A stretch of 64,000 nt of DNA from Lachnospiraceae bacterium (GTDB lineage: Bacteria > Bacillota > Clostridia > Lachnospirales > Lachnospiraceae). This document shows positions 23,768 to 32,158 of this stretch, in pieces (position 1 is the first letter of the stretch; each line of letters opens with the position of its first letter). The translations under genes were made by a program, and so were the position numbers. The stretch spans positions 62,001-126,000 of the forward strand of contig JAFXXN010000179.1 of assembly GCA_017542245.1 (NCBI GenBank). The letters run 5' to 3'. The notes under the pieces were generated by a model. That model did no database searches, had not been told where the DNA came from, and was given only the letters and a program-made list of their open reading frames with translations.

Positions 23768-24793
23768 ATGAACGTTGAATTTGAAAAAAAGCTTACCATT
23801 CCCATGGATGTTAAGAAGATGTTTCCACTTGATGAAGCCGTAAGGATCGTTATCGAAAACAAAAGAAACCGGATAAAAGACATTATCTCGGGAAGAGATA
23901 AAAGGCTGCTGCTTATCATCGGACCGTGTTCAGCTGATAATGAAGATAGTGTGATTGATTATCTTTTGAGATTAAGGGATATACAGGAAAAGGTGGAAGA
24001 GAAGATTTTTATTGTTCCCAGGGTTTTTACAAATAAACCCAGAACTACAGGGGATGGCTATAAAGGTCTTCTGCATCAGCCGGATCCTTCGGAAAAACCC
24101 GATGTGTTTAAAGGTATCATAGCCACACGTGAAATGCATATGAAAGCTGTTAAGGAATCCGGATTTGCATGTGCCGATGAAATGCTTTATCCCGAAAATT
24201 ACAGATATCTGGATGATATTTTAGGCTATACGACGATCGGGGCCAGATCGGTGGAAAATCAGCAGCACAGGCTTACTGCGAGTGGAGTTGAAGTTCCGGT
24301 AGGCATGAAAAATCCTACCAGCGGCGACCTTTCTGTTATGATGAATGCAATTAATGCCGCACAGCATAAACATTCATTTATTTACAGAGGCTGGGCGGTA
24401 CATTCATATGGCAATCCGTATGCTCATGCGGTACTTCGCGGATATACTAACAGCAAGGGGAGGACAAGACCGAATTACCATTTTGAAGATATAGAAACGG
24501 TTCTTAATCTTTACAATGAGAGCAGTCTTGAAAATCCTGCGGTTATTATTGACACAAATCATGCAAATTCCGGTAAGAATCCATTCCAGCAGCCGAGGAT
24601 TATCGATGAAGTGATGAACAACCGCAAAAATAATCCTGAGATAGCTTCTCTGGTTAAAGGATTCCTTGTTGAAAGCTATATCGAAGACGGAGCTCAGAAG
24701 ATCGGAGACGGCGTCTATGGCAAATCGATTACGGATGCATGTCTTGGGTGGGAGAAGACCGAGAAATTGATCCTAAATCTTGCTGAATATTGA
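23768..24793 (+). CDS. aroF: 3-deoxy-7-phosphoheptulonate synthase (DAHP synthase, class I)
   Basis: A 341-residue class I DAHP synthase that joins phosphoenolpyruvate and erythrose 4-phosphate as the first step of aromatic amino acid synthesis. Characteristic stretches are LLIIGPCSADNEDSV, VPRVFTNKPRTTGDGYKG, IGARSVENQQHR, GMKNPTSGDLSVMMNA and IIDTNHANSGKNPFQQ, covering substrate and metal sites. Length is typical of the AroF/AroG/AroH type. The start at 23768 is preferred over an in-frame upstream codon at 23720, which lies inside the promoter. The feedback amino acid cannot be told from sequence, so the symbol is by family only. Confidence 0.9.
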   Translation: MNVEFEKKLTIPMDVKKMFPLDEAVRIVIENKRNRIKDIISGRDKRLLLIIGPCSADNEDSVIDYLLRLRDIQEKVEEKIFIVPRVFTNKPRTTGDGYKGLLHQPDPSEKPDVFKGIIATREMHMKAVKESGFACADEMLYPENYRYLDDILGYTTIGARSVENQQHRLTASGVEVPVGMKNPTSGDLSVMMNAINAAQHKHSFIYRGWAVHSYGNPYAHAVLRGYTNSKGRTRPNYHFEDIETVLNLYNESSLENPAVIIDTNHANSGKNPFQQPRIIDEVMNNRKNNPEIASLVKGFLVESYIEDGAQKIGDGVYGKSITDACLGWEKTEKLILNLAEY

Positions 24794-24901
24794 TTTTTTT
24801 AAAGTATAGCAATCATAGTATAAAGATAAGCAATTTTAGGCAAGAATGATAAAAAGATATTTATTATTATTAGTTTTATAGTAAAAAATACAACAAAATT
24901 G

Positions 24902-24930
24902 TTTACAAATTGTGAAAATTGTTGTATACT
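24902..24930 (+). promoter_or_regulatory. promoter of the carbohydrate import cluster
   Basis: TTTACA (24902-24907) and TATACT (24925-24930) are 17 bp apart, 48 bp before the first gene of the cluster. Confidence 0.65.
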
Positions 24931-24977
24931 TATGTGAAGAAATTATAAAATCATATTTCTATTTTTAAGAGGTTACT

Positions 24978-27900
24978 ATGAAAAAGAAGAAGTCGAACAA
25001 CACCAGAAACAAAAAAATTATCATTGCAGTAGCCGTTATTGTAGCAATTATTGCTGTATTAGTGCTTCTGTCTTTGAGACCGGTTAAGAATTACTCCGAA
25101 AAGTATGCCGGAGCAAATCTTGATGTTGACGTTGAAGGAATGGAGAGAAGCGGAACATACAAAGAGTATGTCATGAACCATCAGGGTGCCGCTAAGCCTT
25201 CCAAGACTGTGGATGTTAATCTTACAAATTATACTTCAGAAGGATCCGTATCAGCTTACTCGGGTGAAAAAGCTGTAGCCGGGTCTTTACTCACAGATAT
25301 AAATTCTAAGGTAACATTTACGGCTAACGTTCAGGAAGCAGGCTTCTATAATATTTATATCGAGTATCTCGTACCCAAGTCTCACGGCGTACCTGCAGAA
25401 AGATCAGTAACCATTAATAATGAAGTTCCTTTCCTTGATGCACAGAATCTTTCTTTCTCAAGAATCTGGATGGATGACGGAGAGAAGAAGATAGATAATC
25501 AGGGCAACGAAATAAGACCCAGCCAGATAGAATATTTTGATTGGCAGAAGACATATCTTCAGGATGACAGAGGATATGAAGCAGAGCCTTATATGTTCTA
25601 TTTTAAGGCAGGAGAAAATATTATAACTTTAGGCGGCGAAAATGAACCGCTCGTTATCAGGAAGATAAGCCTTACTCCTGTACAGAATCTTCCTTCATAT
25701 GATGAGTATTATGCTCAGTGTTACAACACACATAATCCTAACAGTACAACCGATACTGCAAAGAATTATGTTCAGCAGGTACAGGGAGAAGATTCAAGTT
25801 ATCGTTCAGAATCTTCACTTTATGCAAAATATGACAGATCATCACCGAGCACACAGCCCAGCAGCGTAACAAATACCGTGCTGAACTACACCGGTGGTGA
25901 AGCCTGGAACCTTAACGGACAGTGGATAGAGTGGCCTTTCACTGTTCCGGATGATGGTTTCTATAACATAACGATTAAAGGCCGTCAGAACTATTCCAGA
26001 GGTAACGTATCAAACCGTAAGGTTTATATTGACGGAGAAGTTCCTTTCAAAGAACTTGAACAGATTTCATTCAGCTATGATAATAACTGGGATCTTAAGA
26101 CTCTTGGCAAGGATGATGAAAATCCCTATTATTTCTGGCTTGAGGCAGGAGAGCACACTTTAAGGCTTGAAGCTACCATGGGTGACCTTGGTGAGATTCT
26201 TCAGCAGATTGAGGATTCTACATTCAGACTTAACCAGATGTACAGAAGAATCCTTGTTTACACAGGTGTAAGCCCTGACCAATATCGTGATTATCACATT
26301 GACACCACTTATCCCGAAGTAATGGACGCTATGGAACTTGAAATGAAGCGTCTCTACAAGATCGTTGATGATTATGTAGCTTATTCGGGACAGAAGGCAG
26401 AAAACATTGCTCCTGCACAGACCCTTGCACAGCAGCTTGAACGTTTCATTGAAAAGCCTCAGAAGATAACCACAGAGTTCACTACTTTCAAGGATAATAT
26501 TACTGCATTAGGTACTTCAACACTTAACCTTACCACTACAAGACTTGATGTAGACTATGTAGTTGTAAACGGTATCAATACAGAGCCTGACAGTGACGGA
26601 GAGAACATTTTCTCTAAGATCTGGCATGAAGTTAAATCATTCGTTGCTTCATTCTTCGTTGATTACAATTCAGTCGGCAACGTCTATGATGACGGTGAAA
26701 TTCTTAAGGTTTGGGTAACAACAGGTCGTGATCAGGGTACAATTTTAAAGACCATGATCGACGATACATTTACTCCTCAGACCAACATACCGGTTAACGT
26801 TGAAATCGTTTTGGCAGGTTCACTGCTGAACGCCGTTATGGCAAACCGTGGTCCTAACGTAGTTCTTACAGTTGGTTCCGATCAGCCTGTTAACTATGCA
26901 CTCCGTGGTGCCGCAGAAGATATTACGCAGTTCCCGGATTGGCAGAAAGTACTTGATCCCGAAACATTTACAGAAAGTTCATATGAACAGTTCAAACTTG
27001 TAGATGCAGATGGACATACCGGTATTTACGGACTTCCTGAGACACAGACATTTAACGTAATGTTCTATCGTAAAGACGTTCTACAGGAACTTGGTTTCGT
27101 TGATGAGAACGGAGAGGCTAAGCCTCCTAAGACATGGAAGGAAGTTATAGAGATGCTTCCTACCATTCAGGGACACAACCTTTCAGTAGGTATTCCTTCA
27201 GCAGCAGGTTCAAGTTCGACAGGTACTGCTTCAACAGCTATCATGTCTACATATCCTGACCTTTCACTTTACTTCACATTGCTTTATCAGCATGGTGGTG
27301 ATATGTACAATGAGGCAGGAACCAAAACTACTGTAAACGATGAAGCAGGTATGGCTGCATTTGATGAGTATGTAAGATTCTTCAATGATTATGGTCTTCC
27401 TACCATCTATGATGCAACAACCCGTTTCCGTCAGGGCGAAATGCCTATCATTGTTTCACCTTATTCACTGTATAACACACTTATGGTTTCAGCTCCCGAA
27501 ATTCGTGGACTTTGGGATTTCACCCTTGTTCCCGGAACAGAAAGAGTTGATGAAAACGGAAATACGTATATTGATTACTCGGCATTTATTGCAGGTTCAG
27601 CAACCATGATGATCTCTACAGACGACGAAAAGATCAAGGCTGATGGCTGGGAGTTCATGAAGTGGTGGATAAGCGAAGAAACCCAGACACGTTTCGGTCG
27701 TGAAATAGAGGCTCTGCTTGGTGCTTCTGCAAGATATGCAACAGCAAACAAGAAAGCATTCAAGAATCTTTCCTGGAGTGCTGAGAATATCAGAGTACTT
27801 GATGAACAGTGGTCACATACAGTCGGAATCCGTGAAGTTCCCGGTGGATATTTCACAGGACGTCATATCTCGAACGCAATCCGTAAAGTCCTTAATGACA

Positions 27901-28001
27901 GAGATGATACACGAGAGACTATTATCGACTACTCAAGACTTATTGATGACGAGATTGTTAAGAAACGAAGAGAGTTCGGTCTACCGATTGATGATGACTG
28001 A
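24978..28001 (+). CDS. membrane-anchored carbohydrate-binding ABC solute-binding protein
   Basis: A 1007-residue protein anchored by an N-terminal helix (13-33). Two related beta-sandwich modules follow (about 80-235 and 300-430). Each has a GFYNI segment, a VPF segment and an AGE.....L segment, and they look like an internal duplication of a carbohydrate-binding fold. A helical linker (about 440-510) leads to a type 1 sugar solute-binding domain (about 575-1000), with YGLPETQTFNVMFYRKDVL and FMKWWISEETQTRFGREIE as typical motifs. The fusion with carbohydrate-binding modules suggests capture of a polymer or large oligosaccharide. It heads the operon with the permeases at 28051 and 28991. AAGAGG before the ATG is the ribosome site. 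Confidence 0.85.
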   Translation: MKKKKSNNTRNKKIIIAVAVIVAIIAVLVLLSLRPVKNYSEKYAGANLDVDVEGMERSGTYKEYVMNHQGAAKPSKTVDVNLTNYTSEGSVSAYSGEKAVAGSLLTDINSKVTFTANVQEAGFYNIYIEYLVPKSHGVPAERSVTINNEVPFLDAQNLSFSRIWMDDGEKKIDNQGNEIRPSQIEYFDWQKTYLQDDRGYEAEPYMFYFKAGENIITLGGENEPLVIRKISLTPVQNLPSYDEYYAQCYNTHNPNSTTDTAKNYVQQVQGEDSSYRSESSLYAKYDRSSPSTQPSSVTNTVLNYTGGEAWNLNGQWIEWPFTVPDDGFYNITIKGRQNYSRGNVSNRKVYIDGEVPFKELEQISFSYDNNWDLKTLGKDDENPYYFWLEAGEHTLRLEATMGDLGEILQQIEDSTFRLNQMYRRILVYTGVSPDQYRDYHIDTTYPEVMDAMELEMKRLYKIVDDYVAYSGQKAENIAPAQTLAQQLERFIEKPQKITTEFTTFKDNITALGTSTLNLTTTRLDVDYVVVNGINTEPDSDGENIFSKIWHEVKSFVASFFVDYNSVGNVYDDGEILKVWVTTGRDQGTILKTMIDDTFTPQTNIPVNVEIVLAGSLLNAVMANRGPNVVLTVGSDQPVNYALRGAAEDITQFPDWQKVLDPETFTESSYEQFKLVDADGHTGIYGLPETQTFNVMFYRKDVLQELGFVDENGEAKPPKTWKEVIEMLPTIQGHNLSVGIPSAAGSSSTGTASTAIMSTYPDLSLYFTLLYQHGGDMYNEAGTKTTVNDEAGMAAFDEYVRFFNDYGLPTIYDATTRFRQGEMPIIVSPYSLYNTLMVSAPEIRGLWDFTLVPGTERVDENGNTYIDYSAFIAGSATMMISTDDEKIKADGWEFMKWWISEETQTRFGREIEALLGASARYATANKKAFKNLSWSAENIRVLDEQWSHTVGIREVPGGYFTGRHISNAIRKVLNDRDDTRETIIDYSRLIDDEIVKKRREFGLPIDDD

Positions 28002-28050
28002 TGTTAAACCCAATAAAAAATGTAATTAAGAATATATAAGGGAGAGTTTT

Positions 28051-28989
28051 ATGGGCGAGTATCTGAAGAAGTATTTTACGTTAAGAAAACATAACGTAAG
28101 CACAGCATGGAAAAAAGCTAAACTTTCAAAGAACTGCTATTTATTCCTGCTGCCATATGCCATTATTTTCTGTATGTTTTACGTATATCCTGTTGTAGCT
28201 TCAATCTATTACAGCTTTACGTATTACAACATTCTTGAATCACCGAGATTCTTAGGATTTGCAAATTATATCAGTCTTATTCTTGAAGACGATATATTCC
28301 TTATCGGTTTAAAGAACACATTGGTAATTGCTATTATCACCGGTCCTCTGGGCTACCTGTTATCATTCCTTTTCGCATGGCTGATTAACGAACTTCCCAG
28401 AGCCGTACGAAGCGTTGCGGTTATAGTATTCTATGCTCCTTCTATAGCAGGTACCTGTTATACGATTTTCTCCATCTTCTTCAGAGGAGATGCCTACGGA
28501 TACGTAAATTCAATCCTTATGGATATGGGTATTATCGATACACCTATCCTTTGGTTCATAAATCCTCAGTACATGCTTCCAATCTGTATGGGTGTTATCC
28601 TATGGATGAGTCTTGGTACCGGATTCCTTTCATTCGTTGCCGGACTTCAGGGTGTTGACAGATCACAGTTTGAAGCAGGTATGGTTGACGGTGTTAAGAA
28701 CAGATGGCAGGAACTGTGGTACATAACCCTTCCGAACATGAAGCCCATGCTTATATTCGGTGCCGTTATGGCAATCACTCAGTCCTTCTCGGTACATGAT
28801 GTAACTGCTGCACTTTGCGGTTTCCCGAGTACAGACTACGCAGCACATACAATCGTTTCTTGTCTGATGGACTTCGGTTTCCAGAGATTTGAAATGGGTT
28901 ATGCCTGCGCAATTGCAACAGTATTATTCCTGTTAATGATCTTATGTAACAAGGCAATTCAAAGTCTATTAAGGAGAGTAGGAACCTGA
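28051..28989 (+). CDS. sugar ABC transporter permease (MalF-like)
   Basis: A 312-residue integral membrane protein with about six helices and the cytoplasmic coupling motif EAGMVDGVKNRWQELWYITLPNMKP near residue 210, through which the ATPase acts. It belongs to the MalF/UgpA-type permeases of carbohydrate ABC importers. It ends two bases before the start of its partner permease, so the two are translated together. No ATPase gene is present in this cluster; a shared MsmX-like ATPase elsewhere is the usual arrangement. Confidence 0.92.
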   Translation: MGEYLKKYFTLRKHNVSTAWKKAKLSKNCYLFLLPYAIIFCMFYVYPVVASIYYSFTYYNILESPRFLGFANYISLILEDDIFLIGLKNTLVIAIITGPLGYLLSFLFAWLINELPRAVRSVAVIVFYAPSIAGTCYTIFSIFFRGDAYGYVNSILMDMGIIDTPILWFINPQYMLPICMGVILWMSLGTGFLSFVAGLQGVDRSQFEAGMVDGVKNRWQELWYITLPNMKPMLIFGAVMAITQSFSVHDVTAALCGFPSTDYAAHTIVSCLMDFGFQRFEMGYACAIATVLFLLMILCNKAIQSLLRRVGT

Positions 28990-28990
28990 T

Positions 28991-29905
28991 ATGAGTAAAA
29001 AAGCTAAAGCAAAAGCAAAAGAAGTAAATTATTACAAGCCCTATCATAAGCCCCTTATTAGAAGAAGACGTCCTAACAGATCAGTAGGCGGCGATGTAGG
29101 CTTGTACATTTTCTTAGGATTAATGGCTATCATCATGGTATTCCCGCTTGTTTATGCGGTTGCCAACGCATTAAAGCCATTGGATGAGCTGTTCAGGTTC
29201 CCTCCGAAGATTTTTGCTCAGAACCCGACGCTCGATAATTTCTCAGACCTGTTTGTAACTCTTGGTAAATCATGGGTTACATTCACCAGATACCTTTTCA
29301 ATACTATATTCATTACTTTCGCCGGAACAGCAGGCCATCTGCTTATAGCATCCATGGGTGCATTCGTTCTTGCAAAGTATGATTTCCCTGGTGGAAAAGG
29401 ATTCTTCAAAATCGTTACCGTAGCTATCATGTTCGTTCCTCAGGTTACACAGGTTCCTAACTACATCCTGCTTTCAAAACTTGGCTGGATCGATACATAT
29501 TGGTCAATCATTATTCCTGCATTTGCTTCTCCTATGGGTATGTTCCTTATGAAGCAGTTCATGGAAGGTCTTCCTACTTCACTTGTTGAAGCAGCAAAGA
29601 TCGACGGTGCTACGGAGTGGAAAGTATTTACAGGAATCGTTATGCCTAATGTTAAGCCTGCATGGATGACTCTTATCATCTTCCAGGTACAGGCTCTTTG
29701 GAATAACAACGGTGGTATGTATATCTTCTCAGAGCAGAAGAAGACCCTTCCTTACGCAATGGGCCAGATTCAGGGCGGTGGTATTGCAAGAACAGGTCAG
29801 GGCGCAGCTGTTACGGTTGTTCTTATGATAGTTCCTATAGCAATATTCATTTTCTCAGAGAGCCAGATTCTTGAAACAATGGCAAGCTCAGGTATGAAGG
29901 ATTGA
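28991..29905 (+). CDS. sugar ABC transporter permease (MalG-like)
   Basis: A 304-residue partner permease. It has a basic N-terminus, about six helices and the coupling motif EAAKIDGATEWKVFTGIVMPNVKP near 200. MalG/UgpE-type permeases pair with a MalF-type subunit to form the membrane channel. The ATG follows the stop of the upstream permease by one base and uses the AAGGAG inside that gene's end. The NHL-repeat protein follows after 13 bases. Confidence 0.92.
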   Translation: MSKKAKAKAKEVNYYKPYHKPLIRRRRPNRSVGGDVGLYIFLGLMAIIMVFPLVYAVANALKPLDELFRFPPKIFAQNPTLDNFSDLFVTLGKSWVTFTRYLFNTIFITFAGTAGHLLIASMGAFVLAKYDFPGGKGFFKIVTVAIMFVPQVTQVPNYILLSKLGWIDTYWSIIIPAFASPMGMFLMKQFMEGLPTSLVEAAKIDGATEWKVFTGIVMPNVKPAWMTLIIFQVQALWNNNGGMYIFSEQKKTLPYAMGQIQGGGIARTGQGAAVTVVLMIVPIAIFIFSESQILETMASSGMKD

Positions 29906-29918
29906 TGCAGGGAGGTAT

Positions 29919-31424
29919 ATGATGAAGAAAGTTATTATAAGAATTGCTGCACTTGCAATGTGTACGATGTTTATGCTTCTTATTCCGGCTAGTGTAAGTG
30001 CACATGCAGACAGCAGTTATACGTACAATTATGATTACTGGGGTGAGTTTACTGATTCACCGGATGTTTACTCTGTATCAACTGTTATAACATCAAAAAT
30101 GCTTGGACTTGAGCCGGAGATGAAATCTCCCCAGAGCGTTACAGTAGCAGGAAAGCTTATTTATATAACTGATACCATGAACAACAGAATCGTTGTTATT
30201 ACTGAAAAGAACAAGTCGGAATTTGTTCTGGTTGAAGTTCATGACAGCTTTAACGGTGGTTCGGTAAATACATTTAATCAGCCTACAGACGTAGCTATTT
30301 CCGAGGATGGAAATATCTTCATTGCTGATAAAATGAACGAAAGAATTGTAAAGCTTGATAAAAACTGGAATTACGTTATGGAATTCAGAATGCCTAACGA
30401 TCCATCAATAGCAGACAATACTTCGTTCAATCCTTCTAAGATAGTTGTTGATACTGCAGAACGTGTTTACTGTGTAGCAGATAATATTAACAAAGGTCTT
30501 ATCAAGTATGAAGCAGACGGTACATTCTCAGGATTTATCGGAGCTACCCCTGTTACATATAATTTCTGGGATTGGTTATGGAAGCATTTCGCTTCACAGG
30601 AACAGAGAGAGAAGATGGTAAACTTTGTTCCTACTCAGTATGATAATCTTTACATGGATAAGGAAGGTTTCATTTATGTAGTAACATCTAAGCCTTCTGA
30701 AGAAGATATCAAATCCGAAGCATCTAATGTTGTAAGAAAGTTAAACCTTTTGGGAAGCGACATTCTTGTAAGAAACGGTAGTTATCCTATTTACGGTGAT
30801 CTGTATATGGGATCAGGAGGAAAGAAATCAGGTCCTTCAAGATTTGCAGATATCACTACACTTGATAATGATATTTATATCTGTATGGACAGAAACCGTG
30901 GCAGACTTTTCGTATATGACGATCAGGGACATCTTGTATGTGCATTCGGCGGAACCGGTAACATGGACGGATATTTCAACTCCGCAATAAGTCTTGATCA
31001 TTACGGGAAAGATCTACTGGTACTTGATGAAAGAGATGCTGCTATTACATTCTTTACAACTACAGAATACGGTGATCTGATTTATGATGCTGTTGATCAG
31101 TTTGACTTAGGAGAATACGATGCTTCCGAAGCAAGCTGGAGAAAGGTTATGGATCTTAACGGAAATTATGACCTTGCTTATATCGGTATCGGACGTTCAC
31201 TCTTAAGACAGAAGAAATACAAAGAAGCAATGGATTTCTTTGAACTAAAGCATGATGCAAAGAACTATTCAAAAGCCTTCAAGCAATATCGTAAGCAGTG
31301 GGTTGAAGATCATATTGTTCTTATAGTAATTATTGTTCTTGCATTATTCCTTATCCCGTTAGGAATAGGAAAGCTGAAGAATATAAAGCACGAGATCGAT
31401 ACTGCTGATATATTTCAATTATAA
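29919..31424 (+). CDS. NHL-repeat/TPR membrane protein of the transport cluster
   Basis: A 501-residue protein with a signal peptide (cleavage after VSAHA near 30). An NHL-type beta-propeller covers about residues 65-390, with repeated units such as PQSVTVAGKLIYITDTMNNRI and PTDVAISEDGNIFIADKMNERI. A TPR-like helical segment (about 395-455) and a C-terminal membrane helix (about 468-488) follow. Most of it lies outside the membrane. Propellers of this kind bind proteins or glycans, and its fixed place between permease genes suggests a scaffold or substrate-handling role. No catalytic motif is visible. The ribosome site GGGAGG precedes two adjacent ATGs. Confidence 0.8.
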   Translation: MMKKVIIRIAALAMCTMFMLLIPASVSAHADSSYTYNYDYWGEFTDSPDVYSVSTVITSKMLGLEPEMKSPQSVTVAGKLIYITDTMNNRIVVITEKNKSEFVLVEVHDSFNGGSVNTFNQPTDVAISEDGNIFIADKMNERIVKLDKNWNYVMEFRMPNDPSIADNTSFNPSKIVVDTAERVYCVADNINKGLIKYEADGTFSGFIGATPVTYNFWDWLWKHFASQEQREKMVNFVPTQYDNLYMDKEGFIYVVTSKPSEEDIKSEASNVVRKLNLLGSDILVRNGSYPIYGDLYMGSGGKKSGPSRFADITTLDNDIYICMDRNRGRLFVYDDQGHLVCAFGGTGNMDGYFNSAISLDHYGKDLLVLDERDAAITFFTTTEYGDLIYDAVDQFDLGEYDASEASWRKVMDLNGNYDLAYIGIGRSLLRQKKYKEAMDFFELKHDAKNYSKAFKQYRKQWVEDHIVLIVIIVLALFLIPLGIGKLKNIKHEIDTADIFQL

Positions 31425-31443
31425 TGGATGGAGATAGGATGAT

Positions 31444-32103
31444 ATGGCATCAAAAAGATCGCTAAGAAGAAAAAAATTTAATAAATACAAAGATTCGCTA
31501 AAATTTGCGTTCTATTGTATTACTCACCCGATTGACGGCTACTGGGATCTTACACATGAAAAGCGTGGAACTATGGCTGTAGCAAATACCATCTTATTCG
31601 CGACTGTATTCATGCGTATATTCAGCTTGAAGTATACCAGCTTCATATTTGTAGATATAAACTGGGAAGAAACAAACATTCTGTTATACATCGGGACCAT
31701 TTTGTTCCCCCTTGCTTTGTGGGTAGTCGGAAACTGGGCACTAACAACGCTTGCAGATGGAAAAGGACGATTGGGTCAAGTCTATATGGCAACATGTTAT
31801 GCTATGCTGCCATACCCTATAGTTGAACTGTTCCTTATGATATTCAGTAATGTAGTAACTGTTGATGAAGCAGGATTCTATACAACTGTTGGAACTATAA
31901 CGCTTATTTATTGCGCAATACTGATTATTGTAGCTATGGGTCAGATTCATGAATACCGTGCAGGTAAGAATTTGTTATTTACATTATTCTCATTATTTGC
32001 TGTACTGGTTGAGATTTTCATTCTTTTATTATTCTTCAGTATGATATCGCAAGGTGTTGCTTATATCGTATCGCTGGTAAAAGAAATACTGTTCAGACTA
32101 TAA
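31444..32103 (+). CDS. YIP1-family membrane protein
   Basis: A 219-residue protein with a basic cytoplasmic N-terminus and about five membrane helices, typical of the YIP1 domain: HPIDGYWDLTHEKRGTM before helix 1, and helices around 45-60, 75-100, 120-140, 150-170 and 180-205. YIP1 proteins have no assigned biochemical function in bacteria. In this family they often sit beside sugar ABC transporters with NHL and DUF5696 proteins, which supports a shared but unknown role. It starts 19 bases after the NHL gene. Confidence 0.78.
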   Translation: MASKRSLRRKKFNKYKDSLKFAFYCITHPIDGYWDLTHEKRGTMAVANTILFATVFMRIFSLKYTSFIFVDINWEETNILLYIGTILFPLALWVVGNWALTTLADGKGRLGQVYMATCYAMLPYPIVELFLMIFSNVVTVDEAGFYTTVGTITLIYCAILIIVAMGQIHEYRAGKNLLFTLFSLFAVLVEIFILLLFFSMISQGVAYIVSLVKEILFRL

Positions 32104-32158
32104 AGGTTTGATAGACGATTATACGATATCAAATGATTATAATATTTGAGGAGCTACG

